Shown piece by piece: positions 32,992 through 41,735 of a stretch of DNA of 64,000 nucleotides. Position 1 is the first letter of the stretch, and each line of letters begins with the position of its first letter. Origin of the DNA: JBCDCE01 sp039182515 (GTDB lineage Bacteria > Pseudomonadota > Alphaproteobacteria > Rhodobacterales > Rhodobacteraceae); the NCBI GenBank assembly GCA_039182515.1, contig JBCDCE010000006.1, forward strand, positions 1 through 64,000. Direction: 5' to 3'. Position numbers and translations under genes: made by a program. The notes under the pieces are model-generated. The model had not been told where the DNA came from. It saw only the letters and a program-made list of their open reading frames with translations, and did not search any database.

Positions 32992-35247
32992 TCAGCGGCG
33001 GCGACGCGTGACTTTTTTACGATCTCTTGAAGCCTTGCGTCTGGCTTTTGTTTCCTTGGAGCGGGATATAGGCTTTCGCGAGGTATTTTTGCCCCGTGGA
33101 AGCACCTGGCCTTCTATGGATAGAAGCTCTAGCTCAATTCCACCCGATAAGGGTGCGACTTCTGCCAAACGCACGATCACGCGTTGACCCAAGCTCAGGA
33201 CGCGGCCGCTGTCGCTTCCCATCAATGTTTGGCTTTCGCGATCAAAATGGAAGTACTCGCGACCCAAGCTGCGCACAGGAACCAGACCATCTGCACCGCT
33301 TTCCTCGAGCCTGACAAAGAGCCCAAATTTGACCACGCCTGAGATACGGCCCTCAAATTCATTGCCCACGCGCTCTTGGAGATAGCTGGCGAGATATCGA
33401 TCGGTGGTATCGCGTTCTGCGACCATTGATCTTCGCTCGGTTTCGGAAATATGTTCAGCTGTTGATTGAAGATTTTCGATATCCCACGGGCTCAATCCGT
33501 CTTCTCCCCAACCATGCGCTGAGACCAGCGCACGGTGCACGATCAAGTCGGAATAGCGGCGGATGGGAGAGGTGAAGTGAGCGTAGTTTCGAAGCGCGAG
33601 GCCAAAGTGCCCAAGATTTTCAGGGCTGTAGTAGGCTTGGGTCATGGATCGCAATGTGGAGATTGCGATCAATTCGTCAAAGTCTTCTCCGCGCGCAGAT
33701 TGCATCAATTGGTTAAGGTGCTTGGTTTGCAAAACCTGACCTTTGGCCAGAACCAAGCCAGAGGCTTGGGCCGTCTCGCGTAGGGTATCGAGTTTTTCGG
33801 GGCTGGGTTCTTCATGCACACGGAACAAAAGAGGGGATTTGCGTTTGATCAACTCTTCTGCAGCGGCGACATTGGCCAGGACCATAAATTCTTCAATGAG
33901 CCGGTGCGCGTCTAGGCGCTCTTTGAACCGTACACTTTCGACATCACCGCTCTCTTTCAGAACGATCTGGCGTTCGGGCAAATCAAGATCGAGTGGTTGG
34001 CGGCGTTCGCGAGCTTTTTTGAGAGCTGCATAAGCCGCATAAAGCGGCCGAATGACAGGGCTGACGAAGGGCTCGGTGCGCTCTGTTGGACGCCCGTCCA
34101 TTGCGGCCTGGACCTCTTCGTAATGCAATGAGGCTGGGCTTTTCATCAGGCCTCGGTGAAAGGCGTGGCGGAGTTTATTGCCCTCTGCGTCCAACACCAT
34201 TTCAACAGCCAAAACTGCGCGCGGCACGCCCTCGTGCAAAGAACACAGATCGCCAGACAGGCGATCGGGCAGCATTGGGACCACCCGGTCCGGAAAATAA
34301 CTTGAGTTGCCGCGCTTGCGGGCTTCGGCGTCGAGTGCGGAACCAGGGCGCACGTGATGGGCCACGTCTGCAATCGCAACCCATAAGATGTGCCCGCCCG
34401 GGTTCTTCGGATCTGGGTCTGCTTTGGCATAGACCGCATCGTCGTGATCGCGCGCGTCATAGGGATCGATGGTGACCAAGGGTAGGTCGCGCAGATCAAT
34501 GCGCCCGTTGAGCTCAGCGGGCGATTGTGCATCGGCTTCCGCGAGCACATCGGCAGGGAAATCATCGGGGATGTTGTGCTGGTGGATTGCGATTAAGGAC
34601 ACAGCTTTGGGAGCGCTGGGATCGCCTAGGCGCGCGACAACCCGAGCGCGCGGCAGCCCCATGCGGGCCTTCGGGCCGCTGGCTTCTCCTTCCACCAACT
34701 CGCCTTCCAAAGCGCCACCCGTGGCACCCGGAGGCACCAACCACTCGCGGTCGGCCTTCTTGTCGACCGGCACGATCCGCCCGCCTTCCGCGGATTTTTT
34801 GAAAATGCCAACAACCTTTTGCGAGGTTTGCCCAATGCGGCGGATCAGGCGGGCTTCATAGTGATGGTCGTCGTCTTTGACTTCTGTGAGACGCGCGAGA
34901 ATCCGGTCGCCTGCGCCTAAGGCTGGATCTGTTGCGCGCGGAATCACAAGCACGCCTGGCTCCACGCCTTCGCCTTGCCATTCCATCGGTTTGGCAAAGA
35001 GATCGCCGTCCGCATTGGGGCCAATAACCTTCAGCACGGAGACAGGGGGCAGCTTGTCAGGATCGCGGTAGCTGCGCTTTTGCTTTTGCAAATGGCCTTC
35101 GGCTTCCAAACCACGCAGGATCTTTTTGAGATCAATGCGCGCAGCGCCTTTGATGCCAAAGGCCTTGGCGATGTCGCGCTTGGAGGTGAGGGTCGGGTTC
35201 TCGTCGATCCAAGCTAGGATCTCGGATCGGCTGGGCAGTTTGCTCAT
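32992..35247 (-). CDS. rnr: Ribonuclease R
   Basis: 751 residues. N-terminal winged-helix and cold-shock domains, the RNB catalytic core (DLPLVTIDPYDARDHDDAVYA with the metal-binding aspartates; FTSPIRRYSDLIVHR), an S1 domain near residue 630 (GRISGVVKFGLFVRLEESGADG), and a strongly basic tail (KETKARRKASRDRKKVTRRRR in part). It degrades structured RNA 3' to 5'. The size and order of domains are normal for RNase R and exclude RNase II. It is convergent with the betaine block; dapE lies 50 bases upstream on the same strand. Confidence 0.95.
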   Translation of the reverse strand: MSKLPSRSEILAWIDENPTLTSKRDIAKAFGIKGAARIDLKKILRGLEAEGHLQKQKRSYRDPDKLPPVSVLKVIGPNADGDLFAKPMEWQGEGVEPGVLVIPRATDPALGAGDRILARLTEVKDDDHHYEARLIRRIGQTSQKVVGIFKKSAEGGRIVPVDKKADREWLVPPGATGGALEGELVEGEASGPKARMGLPRARVVARLGDPSAPKAVSLIAIHQHNIPDDFPADVLAEADAQSPAELNGRIDLRDLPLVTIDPYDARDHDDAVYAKADPDPKNPGGHILWVAIADVAHHVRPGSALDAEARKRGNSSYFPDRVVPMLPDRLSGDLCSLHEGVPRAVLAVEMVLDAEGNKLRHAFHRGLMKSPASLHYEEVQAAMDGRPTERTEPFVSPVIRPLYAAYAALKKARERRQPLDLDLPERQIVLKESGDVESVRFKERLDAHRLIEEFMVLANVAAAEELIKRKSPLLFRVHEEPSPEKLDTLRETAQASGLVLAKGQVLQTKHLNQLMQSARGEDFDELIAISTLRSMTQAYYSPENLGHFGLALRNYAHFTSPIRRYSDLIVHRALVSAHGWGEDGLSPWDIENLQSTAEHISETERRSMVAERDTTDRYLASYLQERVGNEFEGRISGVVKFGLFVRLEESGADGLVPVRSLGREYFHFDRESQTLMGSDSGRVLSLGQRVIVRLAEVAPLSGGIELELLSIEGQVLPRGKNTSRKPISRSKETKARRKASRDRKKVTRRRR

Positions 35248-35297
35248 GCAGATCAGCTAACATGACAGGGCTGAGGCGTCATCCCTTCATGGGGCTT

Positions 35298-36443
35298 TCA
35301 GGCGAAGTAAGCTGCGATAATGCGCGCATAGATCGCTTTGAGCTGTTTGATCTGAGCAATCTCTACGCGTTCGTCCACTTGGTGCATGGTTTTCCCCACC
35401 AAGCCAAATTCCACTACGGGGCAATGATCTTTGATAAAGCGCGCGTCCGACGTGCCCCCCGATGTTGAGAGCTCCGGCGTTAGGCCCGTCTCAGCTGTTA
35501 CAGCGGAGGCGACAAGCTTGGAGAAGTCCCCAGGAGGTGTGAGGAACGCCTCGCCCGAGATCTTGATGGTCATTTCTCCCGTTACATCAAATTTGGATGC
35601 GATGTCTGCCAGCCGTGTGCGCAGCATTTGGCTGAGGCTTTCGCCAGAGTGCAGATCGTTAAAGCGGATGTTGAGGCAGGCTTTGGCCTCGGCAGGGATC
35701 ACGTTTGTGGTGGGGTTGCCCACATCTACGGTGACGACCGCAAGGGTCGAAGGATCGAAATGCTCTGTGCCTTGATCGAGCGGTTCAGAAGAGAGCTGAT
35801 CGAGCAAGCGCATCAGCGGTGGGATCGGGTTTTTCGCGCGGTGCAGATAGGCGGAATGGCCCTGCACGCCTTTCATTGTAATCCAGGCTGACATCGAGCC
35901 GCGCCGCCCAATTTTCATCATGTCGCCAAGCGTATCTGGGCAAGTGGGCTCGCCCACCAAGCAGTGGCTCATAGCCTCGCCTTTGGCCTCCATGTCGGCC
36001 AGAAGTGCTGTGGTGCCATCAAGCGCATCGCCTTCCTCATCGCCCGTAATGGCAATCAAGATCGCGCCTTCTGGCGGTGCGTTCTGCACATGATCAATGG
36101 CCGCAGCAACAAAGGCTGCCACACCTGATTTCATATCAGTGGCCCCGCGCCCATAGATCTCGCCCCCTACGATTTCGGCTGAAAACGGTGGATGGGTCCA
36201 AGCCGCTTTGTCGCCCACAGGCACAACATCCGTATGACCATTAAAGCCTAAGGTTTTGGGATGGGCTTTGTCGCCCCAACGCGCCAAAAGATTGGCAATG
36301 CCGCCGCGATCCGCACGCCAACACGTAAAACCCGCATCGCTCAATTCGGCTTCCAAAAGCTGAAGCGCACCCGCTTCATCGGGGGTGACCGAGGGGCACT
36401 GGATCAGCGCGCGGGTGAGGGCAACGGGATCTTTGGGGGTCAT
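35298..36443 (-). CDS. dapE: Succinyl-diaminopimelate desuccinylase
   Basis: 381 residues of the M20 metallopeptidase family. Metal and catalytic motifs: GFNGHTDVVPVGD, YGRGATDMKSGVAAF, ITGDEEGDALDGT (catalytic Glu pair), the ELSTSGGTSDARF motif, and the final histidine segment near VGKTMHQVDERV. It removes succinate from N-succinyl-LL-diaminopimelate in lysine and peptidoglycan synthesis. The ATG at 36443 follows AAAGGAGACAGCA; the frame is open to 36524 without a site. dapD is 2.2 kb away on the same strand, separated by the Hint-domain gene and a small gene. Confidence 0.94.
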   Translation of the reverse strand: MTPKDPVALTRALIQCPSVTPDEAGALQLLEAELSDAGFTCWRADRGGIANLLARWGDKAHPKTLGFNGHTDVVPVGDKAAWTHPPFSAEIVGGEIYGRGATDMKSGVAAFVAAAIDHVQNAPPEGAILIAITGDEEGDALDGTTALLADMEAKGEAMSHCLVGEPTCPDTLGDMMKIGRRGSMSAWITMKGVQGHSAYLHRAKNPIPPLMRLLDQLSSEPLDQGTEHFDPSTLAVVTVDVGNPTTNVIPAEAKACLNIRFNDLHSGESLSQMLRTRLADIASKFDVTGEMTIKISGEAFLTPPGDFSKLVASAVTAETGLTPELSTSGGTSDARFIKDHCPVVEFGLVGKTMHQVDERVEIAQIKQLKAIYARIIAAYFA

Positions 36444-36670
36444 TGCTGTCTCCTTTGGGTGACAGGTACGGCGCGGCGCGGGGATGCGCAATGCGGCGCG
36501 CAGGCATTGCCACATTTCTGCCATATTTCGGTCCTAGCTCGGACACAATGACTTCGGCGGCAGAGTGCGCATGAGGATCTGCGACAAACGCAGGCCCTGG
36601 GCACAAGGAAACAACAGGCATTCGCCAGTTTTCCAACTCTGACCTCGAAGCGTGAGGCAGAGCAGGACAC

Positions 36671-38233
36671 TTGGTTAACGCAACTGAGCTCCCCATTAAC
36701 ACCGGCGCGACCGCGCTGGATATGGCCAACGAGATTTTCGGGGGCGGGGTCGCTATTGTCTCAGCGAGTTATTCGGGCGCTGCTGGCTCGTCGGGCATTT
36801 ATTCGGATGGTGATGCGGTCTCGCCGGGCGTGGTGCCAGGAGATACGGGGATTATCCTGTCGACCGGCAACGCGACAGATTTCACCAATACAACCGGCGA
36901 AGCAAACCAAGCCACGAATACATCGAGCAATACAGCTGGCGTCGACAATGATGCCGACTTCAACGCGCTGGCTGGGCGCGCCACCTTTGACGCCTCTTTT
37001 TTGACAATCGATTTCATTCCCACTGGCGGCACTCTGACGATGCAGTTCGTCTTTGGCTCAGACGAATACCCGGAGTATTCGAACTCCATTTACAACGATG
37101 CGGTGGGTGTTTGGATCAATGGCTCAAACGTGCCGCTCTCTGTTGGCACCGGGCAAAGCTCGATTGGCAACGTGAACCAAAACAACAACGTAAACCTCTA
37201 CAACGACAACACAGCCGATCAGTTTAACACTGAGATGGATGGTTTCACCGTTACCCTGACGCTGACCATCAACGTGACACCCAATGTGGTGAACACGCTT
37301 AAGGTTGGAATTGCGGATGTTGGGGACAGCAGCTTTGACTCCAACCTCTTGATCGCTGCGGGCAGTTTGCAGACCGAGATCGTGGCCAATGACGACACGC
37401 TCGAGATGCAGCCCAACAAGTTCAAAGACATTGATGTCACCGCCAATGACACGAACACAGCGCCTGGCTCTTTGACAATTACACACATCAATGGCCAGCC
37501 TGTTGTTGTGGGCACAACAATCACGCTTCCCACGGGTGAAACGGTGACCTTGCAAGTCAACGGTTGGCTGCGGGTGGGCACAGATACCGATTTTGATGAT
37601 GTGAACTTCACTTATACCATCGAAAACTCAAACGGGCAGACGGATACGGGGATTGTGAACCTCGATACGATCCCGTGTTTTGTGAGCGGGACGTTGATCG
37701 AAACCGAAACAGGCGAGCGCTTGGTCGAAACCCTAAGACCGGGGGATCGCATTCGCACCCGCGACAACGGCTATCAGCCGCTCCGCTGGACAGGTCAGCG
37801 CGTTGTGCAGGGGCAGGGCAAACTGGCGCCCATTCGGATGCTCGACGGTGCGCTGGGCAATCACCGCACACTAATGGTCTCGCCCAACCACCGGGTTTTG
37901 CTCGAAGATGCGCGCGCCGAAATTCTCTTTGGGGAGCCGGAGGTTTTGGTCTCAGCCAAGCATTTGGTCAACGATTGCAGCATTCGGCCTGTGGAAAGCG
38001 CGGAGGTCGCCTACGTCCACCTGCTTTTCGAGGATCACCAAGTGGTCTATTCCGAGGGTCTTGCCACCGAGAGTTTTCTGCCAGGCCCGCAAACGGTTGG
38101 TAGCTTTGAAGCGGAGATCATGGAGGAACTGGCCGAAATCTTCACGGAGTTTGATGCTCAAAGCGGCACGGGATACGGGCCCGCGGCCAAACGCGTGCTC
38201 AAAGCCCATGAAGCAGATCTTTTGCGCGCTTAG
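36671..38233 (+). CDS. Choice-of-anchor-L / Hint-domain secreted protein
   Basis: 520 residues. Residues 1-230 are a choice-of-anchor-L domain (ELPINTGATALDMANEIFG, FVFGSDEYPEYSNSIYNDAVGV). Residues about 235-330 are an Ig-like/cadherin-like segment (ANDDTLEMQPNKFKDIDVTANDT). Residues about 335-480 are a Hint (hedgehog/intein) domain starting at IPCFVSGTLIETETGERLVE with its Cys near residue 335. Hint_2 proteins of this type are frequent in Rhodobacteraceae and are thought to be secreted and self-cleaving. There is no Sec signal; a C-terminal type I signal is likely. The start is probably the TTG at 36671 (AGGA upstream); the first ATG is 17 codons later. Asn/Thr-rich composition suits an extracellular protein. 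Confidence 0.85.
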   Translation: MVNATELPINTGATALDMANEIFGGGVAIVSASYSGAAGSSGIYSDGDAVSPGVVPGDTGIILSTGNATDFTNTTGEANQATNTSSNTAGVDNDADFNALAGRATFDASFLTIDFIPTGGTLTMQFVFGSDEYPEYSNSIYNDAVGVWINGSNVPLSVGTGQSSIGNVNQNNNVNLYNDNTADQFNTEMDGFTVTLTLTINVTPNVVNTLKVGIADVGDSSFDSNLLIAAGSLQTEIVANDDTLEMQPNKFKDIDVTANDTNTAPGSLTITHINGQPVVVGTTITLPTGETVTLQVNGWLRVGTDTDFDDVNFTYTIENSNGQTDTGIVNLDTIPCFVSGTLIETETGERLVETLRPGDRIRTRDNGYQPLRWTGQRVVQGQGKLAPIRMLDGALGNHRTLMVSPNHRVLLEDARAEILFGEPEVLVSAKHLVNDCSIRPVESAEVAYVHLLFEDHQVVYSEGLATESFLPGPQTVGSFEAEIMEELAEIFTEFDAQSGTGYGPAAKRVLKAHEADLLRA

Positions 38234-38559
38234 TCTTTCTTGTCTTCAAAAAACGGCGTCATTTGCGCAATGATCACCGCGTTTTCCGCCAAAGCCCGGT
38301 CCATCAAAGTCAGCTCTTCGTCTGAGATGTCATGCCCCTCGGCGACGCGCTCCTCGCGGGTGCCGTAGCCCGTCACATCCAAAGGCGCCAGATCAGCTTG
38401 CTTTAAGACGGCCACAGCTTCGCGCACAGCTTCCGCTTCATCAACGCCGCTGGAATAGAGCATCAAAGCAGCACCCGTTGCACCCTTTGGCAAGCCGTCT
38501 CCCGATTTTCGCCCCACTTCTACCAGGAGCGTGAAAACTTGATGTGTGCTTCGTTTCAT
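38230..38559 (-). CDS. Small conserved-looking hypothetical protein
   Basis: 109 residues beginning MKRSTHQVFTLLVEVGRKSG. Features seen: an N-terminal beta-like stretch, a region KGATGAALMLYSSGVDEAEAVREAV, and an acidic C-terminal half (TREERVAEGHDISDEELTLM). No signal peptide or membrane segment. I do not recognise the family. AAAGGA lies upstream of the ATG at 38559. The stop overlaps the convergent Hint gene by four bases. It lies downstream of dapD on the same strand (138 bases), possibly in one transcript. Confidence 0.7.
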   Translation of the reverse strand: MKRSTHQVFTLLVEVGRKSGDGLPKGATGAALMLYSSGVDEAEAVREAVAVLKQADLAPLDVTGYGTREERVAEGHDISDEELTLMDRALAENAVIIAQMTPFFEDKKD

Positions 38560-38697
38560 GCGCTTTGGTCCTTTGCTCAGAGTGCCGTCAGCGCGGCGAG
38601 GGGAACTCCTACGTCTAAAGCCTCCAAAGAGATGCCCTTTTTTTCTTGGCAAAAATACTCACACTCCCCCGGCCCGCCAAAGGCCTCAAGCGGAGGT

Positions 38698-39525
38698 TTA
38701 GTCGCGCAAGAGCTCGTTGATCCCGGTTTTGGAGCGGGTCTTTTCATCCACGCGCTTCACAATCACCGCGCAGTACAGCGAGACGTTGTTTTTTGACGGC
38801 ATGGAGCCTGCAACAACAACCGAATAGGGCGGCACTTCGCCATACATCACCTCTCCGGTTTCACGATCTACGATCTTTGTCGATTGGCCGATAAACACAC
38901 CCATGCCCAGCACAGAGCCTTCGCGCACAATACAACCTTCCACCACTTCGGAACGCGCGCCGATAAAGCAGTTGTCTTCAATGATGGTTGGGCCCGCTTG
39001 CATGGGCTCGAGCACACCGCCAATGCCAACGCCGCCAGAAAGGTGCACGTTTTTGCCGATCTGCGCGCAAGATCCCACTGTGGCCCAGGTATCCACCATT
39101 GTACCGCTGTCGACATAAGCGCCGAGGTTCACAAAAGAGGGCATCAAGACCACACCGGGCGCGATGAAGGCCGATTTGCGCACAACGCAATTTGGCACCG
39201 CACGAAAGCCCGCGGCTTTCCATTGGTTGTCGCCCCAGCCTTTGAATTTGCTGTCGACCTTGTCCCACCAGCTGGAGCCTTGCGGGCCGCCGTCTTGTTG
39301 TTCCATGTCTTTGATCCGAAAGCCCAAGAGCACAGCCTTTTTGGCCCATTGGTTCACATGCCAGGATCCGTCGTCTTGGCGTTCTGCGACGCGCAATTGG
39401 CCGCTATCGAGCGCGTTGAGAGTGTCCTCAATGGCCTCGCGTGTTTCACCTGTGGTCGCGGGCGTAATGCCATCACGTGCGTCCCACGCGGCTTCAATGG
39501 CAGTTTCAAGCTGAGCATTAGACAT
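38698..39525 (-). CDS. dapD: Tetrahydrodipicolinate N-succinyltransferase
   Basis: 275 residues with an N-terminal helical domain and a left-handed beta-helix of hexapeptide repeats (GVVLMPSFVNLGAYVDSGTM, GSCAQIGKNVHLSGGVGIGG, CFIGARSEVVEGCIVREGSV). Diagnostic residues include the start LETAIEAAWDARD and VVAGSMPSKN near the end. It transfers succinate from succinyl-CoA to tetrahydrodipicolinate, the step preceding DapC and DapE in diaminopimelate synthesis. Length is standard. It is divergent from the LOG gene across a 210-base gap with no clear promoter match. Confidence 0.96.
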   Translation of the reverse strand: MSNAQLETAIEAAWDARDGITPATTGETREAIEDTLNALDSGQLRVAERQDDGSWHVNQWAKKAVLLGFRIKDMEQQDGGPQGSSWWDKVDSKFKGWGDNQWKAAGFRAVPNCVVRKSAFIAPGVVLMPSFVNLGAYVDSGTMVDTWATVGSCAQIGKNVHLSGGVGIGGVLEPMQAGPTIIEDNCFIGARSEVVEGCIVREGSVLGMGVFIGQSTKIVDRETGEVMYGEVPPYSVVVAGSMPSKNNVSLYCAVIVKRVDEKTRSKTGINELLRD

Positions 39526-39735
39526 GGGGGTCGAGTCCTCGAAATTAGCAGCAATGTTGCGCCCCTATAGGCGGCAAGCCAAGGGCATGCAAACCCACAG
39601 TGGACAATGACGGTATTGAACCTTGAATTGACCCGCGCGCTAAATGGGCTTGGTTGCAAAGAAATGCACTGGTTTTTGTCGTGGCGCTCACCAGCCAGCC
39701 TCGCTAGGCTGAGGCCTGAGGTTTAGGAGAGTGCT

Positions 39736-40572
39736 ATGAAAGACCACCGTCATCACCCACTTCGCGGCAGTCAGGAAGATCGGGCCAAGGCAAAAGATGT
39801 GCCAGATACGCCCCAAACGCGCTCGCCTGCTTATGCACTGGCCTTTGCTGATGATGATTTCCTCTGCCGTCCGGAACTGCGCCCGGTGCGCCTCCAGCTT
39901 GAGCTTTTAAAGCCCGAGATGCTTTTAGATGAACAGGGTGTAGAGAGCACAATTGTGCTCTTTGGGGGCGCGCGGATCCCTGAGCCTGCGAAGAAAGCCA
40001 GCGCTCGGACGCAGACCCTCTCGGATCTCTCTGCCTATTACGAAGAGGCGCGTATCTTCTCGCGGATTGTCACAGAGGCCAGCGACGGCAAGCAAAACGT
40101 GATCGTTACGGGTGGCGGGCCTGGCGTTATGGAGGCGGGCAATCGCGGTGCTGAAGACGCAGGCGGTAAGTCCATCGGCCTCAATATTGTGTTGCCCCAT
40201 GAGCAAGCGCCCAACGAATACGTCACGCCGGAGCTCTGCTTTAACTTTCACTACTTCGCGATCCGCAAAATGCACTTTTTGATGCGCGCGAAAGCAATTT
40301 GTGTGTTTCCAGGGGGCTTTGGCACGCTCGATGAGCTTTTTGAAGCGCTTACGCTTATTCAAACGGGCCGTATGGAACGTGTGCCGTTTCTGCTATTCGG
40401 GGAGGCCTTTTGGCGCTCGATCATCAACTGGGAAAGCTTAAGCGACGCGGGCACGATCTCAGCTGAAGACTTGGATCTCTTCAAGTTTGTTGAGACAGCC
40501 GATGAGGCTCTCAAAGCGATTGAAAACTGGCCAGGCGGGCAAGGTCGCCGTGGCGCCATCCCTGGCCGGTAG
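39736..40572 (+). CDS. LOG-family (TIGR00730-type) Rossmann protein
   Basis: 278 residues. The nucleotide-binding motifs of the LOG family are clear: VIVTGGGPGVMEAGNRGA near residue 125 and CVFPGGFGTLDELFEALTL near 192 (PGGxGTxxE). LOG enzymes hydrolyse nucleoside 5'-monophosphates to base and ribose-5-phosphate; plant-like ones release cytokinins. About 60 extra N-terminal residues place it with the longer bacterial members. AGGAGAGTGCT precedes the ATG. A palindromic repeat element starts four bases after the stop. Confidence 0.87.
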   Translation: MKDHRHHPLRGSQEDRAKAKDVPDTPQTRSPAYALAFADDDFLCRPELRPVRLQLELLKPEMLLDEQGVESTIVLFGGARIPEPAKKASARTQTLSDLSAYYEEARIFSRIVTEASDGKQNVIVTGGGPGVMEAGNRGAEDAGGKSIGLNIVLPHEQAPNEYVTPELCFNFHYFAIRKMHFLMRAKAICVFPGGFGTLDELFEALTLIQTGRMERVPFLLFGEAFWRSIINWESLSDAGTISAEDLDLFKFVETADEALKAIENWPGGQGRRGAIPGR

Positions 40573-40575
40573 GCT

Positions 40576-40680
40576 TAAAGCGTTATGCGAAAAATCTGTA
40601 TCATCTAACGCTGCCTGAAACCCTTGGTTTCAACGCGTTAGCTGATGCACAGTGTCTCAGGTATTTCGTCAAACGCTTTA
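40576..40680. repeat. 105-bp palindromic element, copy B
   Basis: Second copy of the element at 32617-32721, same length and orientation, about ten mismatches. Its outer ends TAAAGCGTT/AACGCTTTA (40576-40584/40672-40680) are intact and longer than in copy A, but the left inner arm has drifted (ATCTGTATCATCTA) while the right arm TAGCTGATGCAC is kept, so the inner stem is broken. The element fills the gap between convergent genes and its last three bases form the stop codon of the small minus-strand gene. Confidence 0.85.
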
Positions 40681-40881
40681 TTCGAAGATAGGAAGCGTGC
40701 AGACTTCGACCCGGTGGGTCAGCGTCACAACGCGCGTGCCAACTTCTGTGCTCTCAACGGCATAGCCAAAGCCCGCCAAGCGGTTTTGCCATTCTTTGTC
40801 TGTTCGGCTGCGCTGGCGCTCCGACATGACAAGGTTGCGCACATGGGCGCGGATCAATGGATCTGAATGGATGATTGTCAT
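40678..40881 (-). CDS. Small hypothetical protein (67 aa)
   Basis: 67 residues starting MTIIHSDPLIRAHVRNLVMSE. It is basic in the middle (SERQRSRTDKEWQNRLAGFGY) and ends in a beta-like stretch TRVVTLTHRVEVCTLPIFE. It reads as a real protein, but I know no family. An in-frame ATG at 40893 adds four residues. The stop codon is supplied by the last bases of repeat copy B, so the original C-terminus may have been changed when the element inserted. Confidence 0.6.
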   Translation of the reverse strand: MTIIHSDPLIRAHVRNLVMSERQRSRTDKEWQNRLAGFGYAVESTEVGTRVVTLTHRVEVCTLPIFE

Positions 40882-41000
40882 ACTACAGCTCACTCATACT
40901 CAAGGTTATGCCCACACCGGCAAGAATCAGACTATGCCTTGATATTGACACAAACCTCGGCGTCCCCGGGGCGATTTCTGGGATTTTGCTCAAAAAACCC

Positions 41001-41735
41001 CTAGATTTCGGACTTTTCGAGAACAATCAGCTGGTCTAGCGCCGGTAAACCTATCGATCCGTAAACAATCGTTTTGCCCACAACTGTCACAGGCGTGCCC
41101 ACAACACCCATAACGCTGGCCAGCGCATGGGCTTTGTCGAGGCGAAGCTGGGCCTCTGGGCCCCTTGTATCCTGTGCCAACTGCTGAGGGTCTGCGCCGA
41201 TCTCACCAGCGAGTTTGCGGAGAGCTGCCGGACCTGGGCGCAAAAGTTGGCGCATGAGCACATCATGAGCGGCGAGATGCAAGTCTTGGATTTGGGCGGC
41301 ATAGGCGGCCAAAGCCGCACGGGTGGAGCTCGGGCCCAAGAAGGCCAAATCGTGCCAGGCCACGCTGATCTCGGGGTCTTGGGCTGACACCTTTTGCATA
41401 TGCGCGCTGATCTGGCGGCAATAGGGGCAGTTGTAATCCGAGAACACGGCTGTCGGCAGAACCGCGCTTTGCGTGCCTTGGCCAAAGAGGGTTTGGCGCA
41501 GATTTTGGCGGAGGTCCTCCTTCAAAGCTTGCGTGGCTTGATCTGGGAGATCGATGCCGAGCAACACCCCATCTCCACCCGACAAGGGGCCGCTTTTGAG
41601 AAGCCGAAAACCTTCGGGCGATTTCAGCGGGCGAAAATCAAACTCTTGTGGCTCCGCCAACCAAACCTGGCGTATGCCGATGACCACGGCAACGGCAGCG
41701 CCAATGATCAGGAGATCTCGGCGCGAAGTGGCCAT
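41001..41735 (-). CDS. DsbA-family thiol:disulfide protein
   Basis: 244 residues. A basic N-terminus and hydrophobic segment (TSRRDLLIIGAAVAVVIGI) anchor or export it; the SRRDLL start hints at the Tat route. The thioredoxin fold has the active site CPYC (C103, C106) in FSDYNCPYCRQIS and the cis-proline loop VVGTPVTVV. Such DsbA/Com1-like proteins form or isomerise disulfides in the periplasm. The start overlaps the rlmN stop by one base (TGATG), indicating an rlmN-dsbA-like operon. Confidence 0.87.
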   Translation of the reverse strand: MATSRRDLLIIGAAVAVVIGIRQVWLAEPQEFDFRPLKSPEGFRLLKSGPLSGGDGVLLGIDLPDQATQALKEDLRQNLRQTLFGQGTQSAVLPTAVFSDYNCPYCRQISAHMQKVSAQDPEISVAWHDLAFLGPSSTRAALAAYAAQIQDLHLAAHDVLMRQLLRPGPAALRKLAGEIGADPQQLAQDTRGPEAQLRLDKAHALASVMGVVGTPVTVVGKTIVYGSIGLPALDQLIVLEKSEI

